DNA of 18,300 bases from positions 1 to 18,300 of the forward strand of contig ONXE01000018.1 of the NCBI GenBank assembly GCA_900321775.1, in the 5' to 3' direction. The notes under the pieces were generated by a model. The model worked only from the letters and a program-made list of their open reading frames with translations, was not told where the DNA came from and did no database searches. Positions 1 through 7,587 of the stretch are shown piece after piece. Source of the stretch: an uncultured Bacteroidales bacterium. Lineage in GTDB: Bacteria; Bacteroidota; Bacteroidia; Bacteroidales; Paludibacteraceae. The translations under genes were made by a program, and so were the position numbers. Each line of letters starts with the position of its first letter. Position 1 is the first letter of the stretch.

Positions 1-575
1 CCTATACCGACATCCTGCAAGGGCTGCACGCCAAGGATGGGGTGATGTCGGTGCTCGGTAACCACGATTTCTTTATTTATAGTCGCGAGTTGGCGGACTC
101 TTCTGCGCGCGCGGCGGAAGTGGAGCGGCTTTCTGCCTATCAGCGAGACACACTCGGATGGACGCTTTTGCGCAACGGACATCATCGTATCCTGCGCGGG
201 TCGGACACCCTGACCATCATCGGTGTGGACAATATCCATGGAGGCGGACAGGGTTTTACGACTATCAACTTCGGCAATCTAAGCCAAGCCATGGCGGGCA
301 CTGGCGGATACCGAATCCTCCTAAGCCACGATCCGAGTCATTGGGACGCCGAGGTGTTGCATCACACCGACATACCGCTTACCCTTTCGGGTCACACACA
401 TGCTGCGCAAGTACGACTATTTGGCTGGAACCCCTCTTCGTGGACGTTTCGGCAGTCGTGGGGCAAATACACAGAAGGCGGCCAAACGCTCTATGTCAAC
501 GCGGGCTTGGGCTGCACTATGCCGGTGCGCCTGAACTGCCCATCGGAAATAACCATCATTACGTTGAAACAATGA
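1..575 (+). CDS. Metallophosphoesterase, calcineurin-like (3' part only)
   Basis: The reading frame is open from the window edge (first full codon at 3) and ends with TGA at 573-575, leaving about 190 C-terminal residues. Metal-binding motifs of the calcineurin-like phosphoesterase fold appear in the expected order: GNHDF near the left edge, LSHDP in the middle, and SGHTH followed by AAQ near the C-terminus. The C-terminal stretch with YVNAGLG resembles YkuE-type membrane-associated phosphoesterases of Bacteria, which hydrolyse phosphoesters or pyrophosphates using two metal ions. The N-terminal part, which normally carries a membrane anchor and the DxH motif, lies outside the window, so location and substrate cannot be read. 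No clear terminator follows the stop codon. The family call is firm and the substrate unknown. Confidence 0.88.
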   Translation, partial: YTDILQGLHAKDGVMSVLGNHDFFIYSRELADSSARAAEVERLSAYQRDTLGWTLLRNGHHRILRGSDTLTIIGVDNIHGGGQGFTTINFGNLSQAMAGTGGYRILLSHDPSHWDAEVLHHTDIPLTLSGHTHAAQVRLFGWNPSSWTFRQSWGKYTEGGQTLYVNAGLGCTMPVRLNCPSEITIITLKQ

Positions 576-976
576 GATCGTTCCAACCAGAGAAAATCAC
601 GCAAAAGATTCTTCTTGCTCCGGCTATAGCAGGTCTTTTTGGTTGTTAGCCCCGCATCTTATGCAGGTCAGTTTTGTCCATTACGCCGGATAGTATCCGA
701 CCAAAAAATCACATTCCCGCTCCTATTCTGGTTTCCTCTCATTCCACCCTCATATGTCTGGACCTGAGGCAGGGAGAATGCATATTTCTCCAATCCTTTC
801 TCGGAATCTGGAGCGTCCTCCTCCGCCCCTTTTTTGCTCACTGAATAGTACAAATTGAAAAAAGTTTGCAATTTTCTTGCATATGTCCCTAAAAAATAGT
901 AACTTTGCACCATGAAAATATGGCTTATCTAAGAACTGAACATAAAGAACATATATAACATATTTAAATTCAATTG
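576..976. other. Intergenic region without a gene, containing the eno promoter
   Basis: This 400-bp stretch separates the phosphoesterase gene from enolase. Open frames here, including an 81-codon one on the minus strand (668-913), show no recognisable domain and look like chance. A small inverted repeat, CGGATA-G-TATCCG, lies at 687-699. It is too short and lacks a T run, so I do not call it a terminator. The right part is AT-rich and holds the enolase promoter at 877-907 and a leader of about 65 nt. Confidence 0.6.
877..907 (+). promoter_or_regulatory. Promoter of eno (Bacteroidota -33/-7 type)
   Basis: TTG at 877-879, a 20-bp spacer, then TAACTTTG at 900-907, an exact match to the Bacteroidota TTG / TAnnTTTG pattern. 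Transcription would begin near 914, giving a leader of about 65 nt before the eno ATG. The leader shows no Shine-Dalgarno site. Confidence 0.85.
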
Positions 977-979
977 ATT

Positions 980-2287
980 ATGAAGATTGAAAAAATTCAT
1001 GCAAGAGAGATTTTGGACTCTCGTGGTAATCCGACTGTAGAAGTTGAAGTAACGCTTGAGAATGGCGTAATGGGTCGTGCCAGTGTGCCCTCGGGTGCAT
1101 CGACCGGCGAGAACGAGGCCTTGGAGCTTCGCGATGGCGACAAAGGTCGTTATCTGGGCAAAGGCGTCTTGAAAGCCGTTGAGAACGTCAATAACGTAAT
1201 CGCTCCGGCTCTTCAGGGTGAGTGCGTGTTCGCACAGCGCGCTATCGACTACAAGATGTTGGCCCTGGATGGCACTCCTACCAAGAGCAAACTCGGCGCC
1301 AATGCTATTCTGGGTGTCAGCCTTGCCGTGGCTCACGCTGCCGCTGCCGCACTTCACATGCCGCTCTACCGTTACATCGGTGGTGCTAACACCTATGTAC
1401 TGCCTGTTCCGATGATGAACATCATCAACGGTGGTGCTCACTCGGATGCTCCTATCGCTTTCCAGGAGTTCATGATTCGTCCGGTTGGCGCCAAGACCGA
1501 GCGCGAGGCTATCCGTATGGGCGCTGAGGTGTTCCACAACCTGGCCAAACTGCTGAAGAAACGTGGTCTGAGCACGGCTGTAGGTGACGAGGGTGGTTTT
1601 GCTCCCGCACTGAATGGCATCGAGGACGCTCTCGAGAGCATCTGCCAGGCCATCAAAGATGCCGGCTACGAACCGGGTAAGGACGTGAAGATTGCCATGG
1701 ACTGCGCTGCCAGCGAGTTCGCTACATGCGAGAACGGCGAGTGGTTCTACGACTATCGTCAGCTCAAGGATGGCAAGAAGAAAGATCCTAACGGCAAGAA
1801 ACTGACTGCTGCTCAGCAGATTGACTATCTGGAGGAACTCATCACCAAGTATCCTATTGACTCTATCGAGGATGGCCTTGACGAGAACGACTGGGAGAAC
1901 TGGGTTAAACTGACCGCTCGCATTGGTGACCGCTGCCAGCTCGTAGGTGACGACCTGTTCGTAACCAACGTGAAGTTCCTGCAGAAGGGCATCCAGATGG
2001 GCGCAGCCAACTCCATCCTGATCAAGGTTAACCAGATTGGTTCGCTCACCGAGACCCTCGAGGCTATCGAGATGGCTCACCGTCACGGCTACACCACCGT
2101 TACCTCGCACCGTTCGGGTGAGACCGAGGACACCACTATCGCCGACATCGCTGTGGCTACCAATAGTGGTCAAATCAAGACCGGTTCGCTCAGCCGTACC
2201 GACCGTATGGCTAAGTACAACCAACTTATCCGCATCGAGGAAGAACTTGGTTGCGTTGCTCAGTACGGTTACAAGAAACTGAAATAA
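980..2287 (+). CDS. eno: Enolase (phosphopyruvate hydratase)
   Basis: Enolase converts 2-phosphoglycerate to phosphoenolpyruvate in glycolysis, in the cytoplasm. The 435-residue product has the full family length and motifs: SGASTGENEA near residue 38, AHSDAPIAFQE at 153-163 (His154 and Glu163), GDEGG at 202-206 with the catalytic Glu204, Mg ligands Asp241, Glu297 and Asp324, and the signature ILIKVNQIGS at 346-355 with catalytic Lys349. SHRSGETED follows at 376-384. I start at the ATG at 980. An in-frame TTG at 974 would add only two residues and is unlikely. The gene is monocistronic, with its own promoter and a strong terminator. A 431-codon open frame on the opposite strand is a codon-bias shadow. 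Confidence 0.98.
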   Translation: MKIEKIHAREILDSRGNPTVEVEVTLENGVMGRASVPSGASTGENEALELRDGDKGRYLGKGVLKAVENVNNVIAPALQGECVFAQRAIDYKMLALDGTPTKSKLGANAILGVSLAVAHAAAAALHMPLYRYIGGANTYVLPVPMMNIINGGAHSDAPIAFQEFMIRPVGAKTEREAIRMGAEVFHNLAKLLKKRGLSTAVGDEGGFAPALNGIEDALESICQAIKDAGYEPGKDVKIAMDCAASEFATCENGEWFYDYRQLKDGKKKDPNGKKLTAAQQIDYLEELITKYPIDSIEDGLDENDWENWVKLTARIGDRCQLVGDDLFVTNVKFLQKGIQMGAANSILIKVNQIGSLTETLEAIEMAHRHGYTTVTSHRSGETEDTTIADIAVATNSGQIKTGSLSRTDRMAKYNQLIRIEEELGCVAQYGYKKLK

Positions 2288-2306
2288 GTCTCAACTTGTT
2301 CTCATG

Positions 2307-2336
2307 AAAAGGGCGGAGTTTTTCCGCCCTTTTTTG
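2307..2336 (+). terminator. Rho-independent terminator of eno
   Basis: An 11-bp perfect stem (2307-2317 AAAAGGGCGGA pairing with 2323-2333 TCCGCCCTTTT), a 5-nt loop, and a T run to 2335. It lies 19 bp after the eno stop. Confidence 0.93.
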
Positions 2337-2600
2337 TGTTTTGTACCACTAAAATATGCGTTTCAGACTGTAAAAAGGACAAAAAACACGCTTTTTTGCA
2401 TTTTTTTTGCATTTTTTTGCTCAAATATTTGGTCAATTCAAAAAAAAGCAGTACCTTTGCACCCGCTTTCGAAAGAGAGCCCCCTTCAATGGGGTCCCCA
2501 ACGCAACGTGTTGTGGTGGGGAGAGCGGAGGCCTCGAGGACTTAAATGAGTCTGAAGCAGCGCGGAAGATTCAGTCCGTGTCCGAGAGTGCCGAACGCGA
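2337..2600. other. Intergenic region: promoter and unusually long tRNA leader
   Basis: The left part is very AT-rich, with repeated TTTTTTGCA tracts at 2393-2420, and leads into the tRNA promoter at 2429-2459. From about 2466 to 2600 the DNA becomes GC-rich and would be transcribed as a leader of about 135 nt before tRNA-Asp. It contains possible small hairpins, such as CCCC/GGGG around 2481-2494. No known RNA family was recognised. An 18-codon frame starting at 2489 has no supporting evidence. Confidence 0.5.
2429..2459 (+). promoter_or_regulatory. Promoter of tRNA-Asp
   Basis: TTG at 2429-2431, a 20-bp spacer, then TACCTTTG at 2452-2459. The extended -7 sequence GCAGTACCTTTGCA is identical to that of the GH97 operon promoter and the transporter-relict promoter. 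Confidence 0.82.
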
Positions 2601-2677
2601 GGTGCTGTAGTTCAGTTGGTTAGAATATCGGCCTGTCACGCCGGAGGTCGCGAGTTCGAGTCTCGTCGGCACCGCCA
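2601..2677 (+). tRNA. tRNA-Asp (anticodon GTC)
   Basis: A complete cloverleaf can be folded by hand. Acceptor stem 2601-2607 pairs with 2667-2673, with one G-T pair. The D arm is 2610-2626. The anticodon stem is 2628-2632 with 2640-2644, and the anticodon GTC is at 2635-2637. The T arm is 2650-2666 with the TTCGA loop. The discriminator base is G2674, and CCA at 2675-2677 is encoded in the gene. A terminator follows directly. Confidence 0.97.
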
Positions 2678-2679
2678 AC

Positions 2680-2712
2680 AAAGAGGATTGCTTAGGTAAT
2701 CCTCTTTTTTTG
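2680..2712 (+). terminator. Terminator after tRNA-Asp
   Basis: A 10-bp perfect stem (2680-2689 AAAGAGGATT with 2698-2707 AATCCTCTTT), an 8-nt loop, and a T run to 2711. It begins three bases after the tRNA CCA end. Confidence 0.9.
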
Positions 2713-2748
2713 TGCTGCCAGACTCGACATTCTCCCGTTCGCGTATTC

Positions 2749-2804
2749 CGTGGCATAGGAGATATGCCACGCGTTCACTATCGAAGTGCCATCCGAGGCA
2801 CTTC
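2749..2804. other. Two perfect hairpins between the tRNA-end repeats
   Basis: Hairpin 1: CGTGGCATA (2749-2757), loop GGAGA, TATGCCACG (2763-2771), 9 bp. Hairpin 2: GAAGTGCC (2783-2790), loop ATCCGA, GGCACTTC (2797-2804), 8 bp. Neither is followed by a T run, so they are not ordinary terminators. They fill the space where a second tRNA body would be expected. Confidence 0.6.
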
Positions 2805-2820
2805 TTCACATCGGCACCGC

Positions 2821-2860
2821 AAAAAAGAGAGAATCACAAATGTGGTTCTCTCTTTTCGTG
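2821..2860. terminator. Bidirectional terminator between tRNA-Asp remnant and GH13 gene
   Basis: A 15-bp stem with one G-T pair (2823-2837 with 2842-2856) and a 4-nt loop. T runs lie on both outer sides, so it can end transcription from the left and from the minus-strand GH13 operon, whose stop codon is about 33 bp away. Confidence 0.88.
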
Positions 2861-2888
2861 TTGCAAGACTCGATATTCTCCCGTTCGC

Positions 2889-4226
2889 TTAGTGCTTATA
2901 GATTTTATACTCGTATGGTGCGAGCGTGATAATGGTCTCAAGCGAGACGGGCGCACCTGTGAGGAGGTCGGACATCTCGTGACCTTGATGTTTCATGGGA
3001 AGTTTGACATCCTGCTTTTTGCCCGAGGTATTGCAGATAACAATCATTGTCTCCTGCTCGTCGGAATACTCAATATAATGCACCTTGGTATTCAGCGAGC
3101 CGGTTATACGCGAACCGCCGCGGAGATGCGCTGTCTCATGATACACCTTCATCAGCTGCTTCAGCGCCGTACGGGTGTCGTTTTCGGCCTTAAAATCCAT
3201 GATGTTGTAGTTGAAGAAATTGATGGCATTCATGTTCCCCAACTCCTGCGAAGAGTATATCATCGGCATTCCGGACAAGAAAGCAGTGAGGCAGAAGGCG
3301 GACAATTCCCCTTGCGGCGAGTGGTAGAACGTACCCGGGCCGGCAGTGGCCGACTCGTCATGAGTGGTCACATACCGCATGCGGTCTTTGTCTTCCGGGG
3401 TGGAGTTATATTCCGAGGTATGCGCCGAGAGGAGCGAACCGAACGTTCCTGAGCCGCTATAAAGTCCTTCTACGGCGTACATGTACGACCAGCTATAGAG
3501 CAAATCAAACCCTGCGTCGTAGTGTGCCACATCGGATGTCTCGGCGAGCATGAGGGCGTCGCTTTTCTTTGCGCGGATAGCGGATATAGTGCTCTTCCAG
3601 AAAGGGAGAGGCACACCTTGCGCATAGTCGCAACGGAAACCGTCTATCCCTGCTTCGTTAACCCAATAGAGCATGCAGGCTTGCATGGTGTCGCATACGA
3701 CCTGCATATCGTAATTGAGGAAAGTCACATCCGCCCATTGCTTCTCATCCGCAGTCTGTGCCGGCTGGTACCAATCAGGATGCGCCGTTACCCAACGGTT
3801 GTCCCAAGAGGTATGGTTGGCAATCCAATCGAGCATGACCCGCATCTGGTGCTCATGAGCCGTGTTGACCAGATGCTTGAGGTCATCCATCGTACCGAAA
3901 GCGGGGTTGATGGCCGTATAGTCTTTTACGCAGTAAGGAGAACCTACCGCCTTGCTGTCTGCGCCTATCGGATGAATAGGCATGAGCCACAGAACGTTTA
4001 CTCCCATATCCACCAAGGTCGGGATATATGCCTCAATGGCCTTGAATGTTTCGGTCTCGGCAAAGAGGCGCTCATTGCACTCATAGATAACCATCTGATT
4101 GGCATCCGTGATGGGCTTTTGCTCGGGAACAGGAGGAAGCACACTATACTCGGGCTGGCAAGCCGTGAAGATACACAGGAACAATGTACTCAGTACAAAT
4201 GTCGATATTTTATTACTCTTTTTCAT
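2889..4226 (-). CDS. GH13 alpha-amylase family lipoprotein (SusG-like position)
   Basis: The product should cleave alpha-1,4-glucan chains. Counting from an upstream in-frame ATG (4232), a lipoprotein signal ends in IFTAC with lipid-bearing Cys25. The four GH13 regions follow: DWIANH at 135-140, GFRCDYA at 198-204 with nucleophile Asp202, LAETS with acid/base Glu231, and TTHDES with Asp292, where the usual Asn before HD is Thr. At about 445 residues it is much shorter than SusG (692) and has no inserted starch-binding domain. It is the last gene of the operon. I chose the ATG at 4226 because GGGAGG at 4235-4240 lies 8 nt from it. The ATG at 4232 overlaps the previous stop as ATGA and lies only 2 nt from that site. 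Exact substrate and product size are not readable. Confidence 0.93.
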   Translation of the reverse strand: MKKSNKISTFVLSTLFLCIFTACQPEYSVLPPVPEQKPITDANQMVIYECNERLFAETETFKAIEAYIPTLVDMGVNVLWLMPIHPIGADSKAVGSPYCVKDYTAINPAFGTMDDLKHLVNTAHEHQMRVMLDWIANHTSWDNRWVTAHPDWYQPAQTADEKQWADVTFLNYDMQVVCDTMQACMLYWVNEAGIDGFRCDYAQGVPLPFWKSTISAIRAKKSDALMLAETSDVAHYDAGFDLLYSWSYMYAVEGLYSGSGTFGSLLSAHTSEYNSTPEDKDRMRYVTTHDESATAGPGTFYHSPQGELSAFCLTAFLSGMPMIYSSQELGNMNAINFFNYNIMDFKAENDTRTALKQLMKVYHETAHLRGGSRITGSLNTKVHYIEYSDEQETMIVICNTSGKKQDVKLPMKHQGHEMSDLLTGAPVSLETIITLAPYEYKIYKH

Positions 4227-4228
4227 TT

Positions 4229-5779
4229 TCATTTCCTCCCTAATTTAGGTGCTACAGACAGTTCTGTTAGGCCCTCGTCGGTAATCTTGAGGTAGAACTC
4301 ATTGGCGGCCTCCGAGGCGTTAATGTCGTAATCGGGCAACTGCTTGCCGTTGTTATTATTGATGATCAGATGGAACGCATCTCCGACGAATCCTGAGATT
4401 TGGGTGTGCAGAAGCGGCATACCAAGGATAGAGATGCTATCCATAGATGCCAGCGCCATACCCGGCCATGCGCCAAAGACTTCACTGCTTCCCCAGGAAT
4501 AGATGTACAGGGGCAGGATAGAGTCCGTAGCCGTGGAATCCGGATTGATAATCAGAGAGTCAGCTGCGTTATAGAAATACAGGTCGATAGTAGCCTCCTC
4601 TTTGGGTTTAGCCTGCGGGTCGAACCAAACGACATCACCCGGGTTCTCGGGGTCGTCAATCAGAACTACTCCGTCAGCGCCCATATAGAGATAGAGGTCC
4701 TGATCAATGGTCCATAGCTCATCGTTACCCGGGTAGTCCGGAAGTTGCGTAGCACCATTGTTACTAAGGATGAGCGACTCCTTGAGACCCTTATTCGTTT
4801 CGCCAAGGTCAAAATAGAGATAGGTATAATCGCCGAAAGTCTGAGTTCCTGTAACAGTCATACCGGGCCATCCGCCATTGAGGTCGTTCACATCGCCCCA
4901 CATATAGAGCGTCGCGTTCATTCCCCAATCCTTGCCATCCAGCACAAAGACCGCCGGACCGTCATGACCAACCTTGCCGTCCATATCTATTTTCTCAATC
5001 GTACCGTCTGCCAAGATATGCAGATAGACCGGTTCATCACTGAACGTAACCGGCCCATAGTCTTTCAACTGGTCGGCACCATTGTCAGAGAAGATAAGCG
5101 TCTCACTGAGACCGAAACTCTCTTCGCCCATGTCGAAATAGACGAAATCGATGCCTTTCACGTTCTCGGTACCTGTGATGTTCATACCCGGCCATGCGCC
5201 ATTCAGGTCATTCACGTCACCGTACATATAGAGGGTCAGTTTGCCGAAACCACTCTCGTTCTGAACATAGACTACCGGACCGTTATGGACTATCTGTTCG
5301 TCATCGCCACTGAAATAGGCAGCCCATCTGTCCGCCCATACGTTATAGGCCGACCCGAATTTGGCATCCAGCGTATGCACCACCGGCTTGCCCTTGATAT
5401 CCCTTTCTCCACCGGCTTTCTTGCTGACAAAAGAGAATCCGTCCGCCAACGTCTTGCCGTTCTTGAAATCATGCTCGAAGAGGTAAATACCCCATTTATT
5501 GTCTGTGTCAGGAGCCTTCTCCATCTGATACTGAATAGCGCCCGGAGCGGTCGTCTCGTCCAGTCCGTTGAAGGCGCCAAAGATATATATTTCGTCATCC
5601 ACGGCTGTACCAACCGGTGCAATCAGTTCGATAAGTACAGCATTGGAGATTGGCTCAAACTGCGTCTTCTCATGATCGAAGACCAGATCTTTCTGCTGAC
5701 AGGAGATAAGCGCCAAAGTGCAGAGAGTCAGCGCAAAAAGACCTGTGAAAAATTTGTTTGCTCTCATTGTCTTGTTCAT
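4229..5779 (-). CDS. SusE/SusF-like surface lipoprotein with three starch-binding modules
   Basis: A 516-residue lipoprotein with a signal ending in ALIS and Cys27. The next residues, QQKD, resemble the QKDDE-type surface export signal described in Bacteroidota. A SusE/F-like N-terminal domain (about 40-150) is followed by three related modules at roughly 167-258, 275-371 and 397-506. Each holds a WPGM motif (Trp196, Trp304, Trp438) and an (N/S)NGxxQLxDY motif near its end, the pattern of CBM26-like modules in SusE/SusF. Modules 1 and 2 are also similar at DNA level, so they probably arose by duplication. The protein should hold starch at the cell surface without cutting it. B. thetaiotaomicron has separate SusE and SusF, and here one SusF-sized protein stands in their place. 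It starts 9 bp after the SusD stop. A second ATG (5767) is possible. Confidence 0.88.
   Translation of the reverse strand: MNKTMRANKFFTGLFALTLCTLALISCQQKDLVFDHEKTQFEPISNAVLIELIAPVGTAVDDEIYIFGAFNGLDETTAPGAIQYQMEKAPDTDNKWGIYLFEHDFKNGKTLADGFSFVSKKAGGERDIKGKPVVHTLDAKFGSAYNVWADRWAAYFSGDDEQIVHNGPVVYVQNESGFGKLTLYMYGDVNDLNGAWPGMNITGTENVKGIDFVYFDMGEESFGLSETLIFSDNGADQLKDYGPVTFSDEPVYLHILADGTIEKIDMDGKVGHDGPAVFVLDGKDWGMNATLYMWGDVNDLNGGWPGMTVTGTQTFGDYTYLYFDLGETNKGLKESLILSNNGATQLPDYPGNDELWTIDQDLYLYMGADGVVLIDDPENPGDVVWFDPQAKPKEEATIDLYFYNAADSLIINPDSTATDSILPLYIYSWGSSEVFGAWPGMALASMDSISILGMPLLHTQISGFVGDAFHLIINNNNGKQLPDYDINASEAANEFYLKITDEGLTELSVAPKLGRK
4235..4240 (-). promoter_or_regulatory. Shine-Dalgarno site of the GH13 gene
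   Basis: Minus-strand GGGAGG, 8 nt before the ATG at 4226 and inside the end of the SusE/F-like gene. Strong sites like this are rare in Bacteroidota. Here it may help ribosomes restart at the last gene of the operon. Confidence 0.6.
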
Positions 5780-5788
5780 TTGTCAGGA

Positions 5789-7585
5789 TTAATAATTGGG
5801 ATTCTGAATGAGACCGGGGTTGACGGAAAGCGCCGAAGCCGGCAAAGGGAACCACTCATATTTTCGATCGCGTTTGGCAGGATAGGCAACACCATCATCG
5901 GTAGCACGCCCGAAGAACCACCATTGGCCTTGGGTAAACTTGTCGAAACGGCGGAGATCGGTACGGCGACGTCTTCCTTCGCCGAGGAACTCCTGCCCCC
6001 ATTGATCCAGCATCCATGCCTCGTCGATGGTGGCAATACGCCCGTATTTCTTGGCATCTGCCGGGTTCTCAAAATAGCGACTGCGAACCTGATAGACGAG
6101 GTCCTCTGCGCCGCCCGCATCTCCGGCACGGAGCTTGCACTCGGCAAGAGTATAATAGACCTCCGCCCATCTAAACTCTACATCGTCGATGTCCTGAAAA
6201 TCTTTTCCTTCGCTCTCGGGATAAATCGGGTAACGCACAAGGCGGACACCCGAGTTGGTCTCTCCCCAACGCGGAGACATCACCGGCTCCAAGGTGCGAC
6301 CTATCGTCGTCGCGCCCGGGAATTGGCCTATCTGATCCGCATAGTACAGATCCATACCATCACGGTCGGCATCAGCTTTGAGAACCTCTCCAGTGCCCCA
6401 ATTGGCTTTCATGAGGCCTTTGAGGAAGATGCCTGAGTAGTTGCCGTTCTCCCAAGTGTAGTTGCCCTTACGGATATCCTTGTCGTTAAAGCGCTCATAG
6501 ATAGCACCCAACCGGTCGTTATAAGGAGGGTCAAGGAAACATTTGGCGCCCTCCGAATACCCTAACGTTGCGTTGACCGTACCCGAGTTGTCGTAACTCG
6601 GCGCGAGACAGCAGCAGTTCCAAGCACTCTGAGTAGAAGTGAAATCGAAATAATCCGAATAAGTATATGCTAAGAATGGCATGTCGCGCATCCATCCGGC
6701 GTTGAGTTGACCGTTCTCCATCGAGAAAGCCATCACCACCTCAGGACAACTCGTGTTGGTGATATGGTAGATATCCCGGTAGTCCGAAGCAATCTCATAG
6801 ATGCCATACGTGCCTTCAATCAACTCCTGCGCCAGTATAGCACACTCGCTGAAACGCGGGATGCCGGTGAACACTTGTGAGTTAAGCAACATACGCATCT
6901 TGATCATACGATTAACGGCCTGGTTCATGCGGTTACGCGTAGCGTTCGACCCGTCCTCTTTGGGAAGATCGGCATACGTGTCATCCAATTCCGCGCAGAT
7001 GAAGTCATATACTTTGATACATCCTTTCTGGAAATCCGTGTCGGCAGAAGGCGGAATAGTACCGTCGTCTTCGGTATAGAGAGGAATGGCACCGCCCCAT
7101 AACTCGAAGCAGTTATAGTACGCCCACGCACGGAGGGTACGAACCTCTGCAATATAGGATTGCAGTTTCTCGTCCGTCATTCCTAATTCTTTGGCTTCCA
7201 GTTTGCCCAAATCGCTGATGAGCGAGTTACACAAACCGATGGTTCCCCATGCAGTTTCCCATGTCGAGCGAATGATTTTTGAGTCCGCCGTCCATGTATG
7301 GGTAGAGAGGACGGTTTTCTCGCCTTCGTCATATCCCCACAAACCGCCGTTCCATACTCGCCAAACGATTTGGTCGGCAGAAAACTCGTTGAGGTACCAG
7401 AAATACTCCAGATAACTCATCGCTGCGTTACCATAGATAGCAGCAACTGCGCCCTTTACCGACGCTTCATTCTGATAATACACCGTCGCGTCTATGCGGT
7501 CGTACACCCGCTCATTCATGTCACAGCCCGTTAGCGCACAAACTGTGAGGGCTAATACTAAAAGATATTTATTTACGTTCTTCAT
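5789..7585 (-). CDS. susD: SusD/RagB-family glycan-binding lipoprotein
   Basis: SusD proteins sit on the outer face of the outer membrane as a lid on SusC and bind the glycan for import. The 598-residue product has a lipoprotein signal ending in CALTGC (Cys21). The family motif LRAWAYYNCFELWGG is at 151-165. The late TPR-like segment RWAEVYYTLAECKLRAGD and the typical C-terminus FPLPASAL...QNPNY are present. It contains several extra cysteines, including a CCC run. Only 2 bp separate it from the SusC stop, as expected for a paired susC/susD unit. The symbol is given by family and by the operon order, which copies the starch system. The ligand is inferred from the neighbouring GH97, GH13 and starch-binding genes. 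Confidence 0.95.
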   Translation of the reverse strand: MKNVNKYLLVLALTVCALTGCDMNERVYDRIDATVYYQNEASVKGAVAAIYGNAAMSYLEYFWYLNEFSADQIVWRVWNGGLWGYDEGEKTVLSTHTWTADSKIIRSTWETAWGTIGLCNSLISDLGKLEAKELGMTDEKLQSYIAEVRTLRAWAYYNCFELWGGAIPLYTEDDGTIPPSADTDFQKGCIKVYDFICAELDDTYADLPKEDGSNATRNRMNQAVNRMIKMRMLLNSQVFTGIPRFSECAILAQELIEGTYGIYEIASDYRDIYHITNTSCPEVVMAFSMENGQLNAGWMRDMPFLAYTYSDYFDFTSTQSAWNCCCLAPSYDNSGTVNATLGYSEGAKCFLDPPYNDRLGAIYERFNDKDIRKGNYTWENGNYSGIFLKGLMKANWGTGEVLKADADRDGMDLYYADQIGQFPGATTIGRTLEPVMSPRWGETNSGVRLVRYPIYPESEGKDFQDIDDVEFRWAEVYYTLAECKLRAGDAGGAEDLVYQVRSRYFENPADAKKYGRIATIDEAWMLDQWGQEFLGEGRRRRTDLRRFDKFTQGQWWFFGRATDDGVAYPAKRDRKYEWFPLPASALSVNPGLIQNPNY

Positions 7586-7587
7586 AA

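Larger units (their letters stand above)
2666..2891 (+). repeat. Direct repeat of the tRNA-Asp 3' end, terminator and flank (146-bp offset)
   Basis: Copy A (2666-2745) and copy B (2811-2891) share three elements in the same order. First, the last 10 bases of the tRNA region, TCGGCACCGC, at 2666-2675 and 2811-2820. Second, a strong terminator hairpin whose sequence differs between copies. Third, a 34-bp tail at 2712-2745 and 2858-2891 that matches at 30 of 34 positions by eye. Copy B runs up to the stop codon of the GH13 gene. The rest of a tRNA is absent before copy B, so this is a tRNA 3' remnant, left either by decay of a second tRNA-Asp gene or by an element that integrated at the tRNA end. 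Confidence 0.75.

Noticed and set aside
687..699. An inverted repeat as terminator of the phosphoesterase gene
   Set aside because: The stem is only 4-6 bp with almost no loop, and no T run follows it.
668..913. An 81-codon minus-strand frame in the gap before eno
   Set aside because: No recognisable domain, no promoter oriented toward it, and its start lies inside the -7 region of the eno promoter.
929..2224. A 431-codon open frame on the minus strand
   Set aside because: It lies fully opposite the enolase gene, and the product has no recognisable domain. Long antisense frames are expected opposite genes with strong codon bias.
2489..2545. An 18-codon leader peptide before tRNA-Asp
   Set aside because: No Shine-Dalgarno site and no conserved feature. 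It looks like a chance frame in the GC-rich leader.
2712..3452. A 246-codon plus-strand frame
   Set aside because: It runs through the tRNA terminator, both hairpins and the 3' end of the GH13 gene in antisense, with no motif or start signal.
4745..6436. A 563-codon open frame on the plus strand
   Set aside because: It spans the SusD and SusE/F-like genes on the opposite strand, and its product resembles no protein. Both real genes have clear family motifs.
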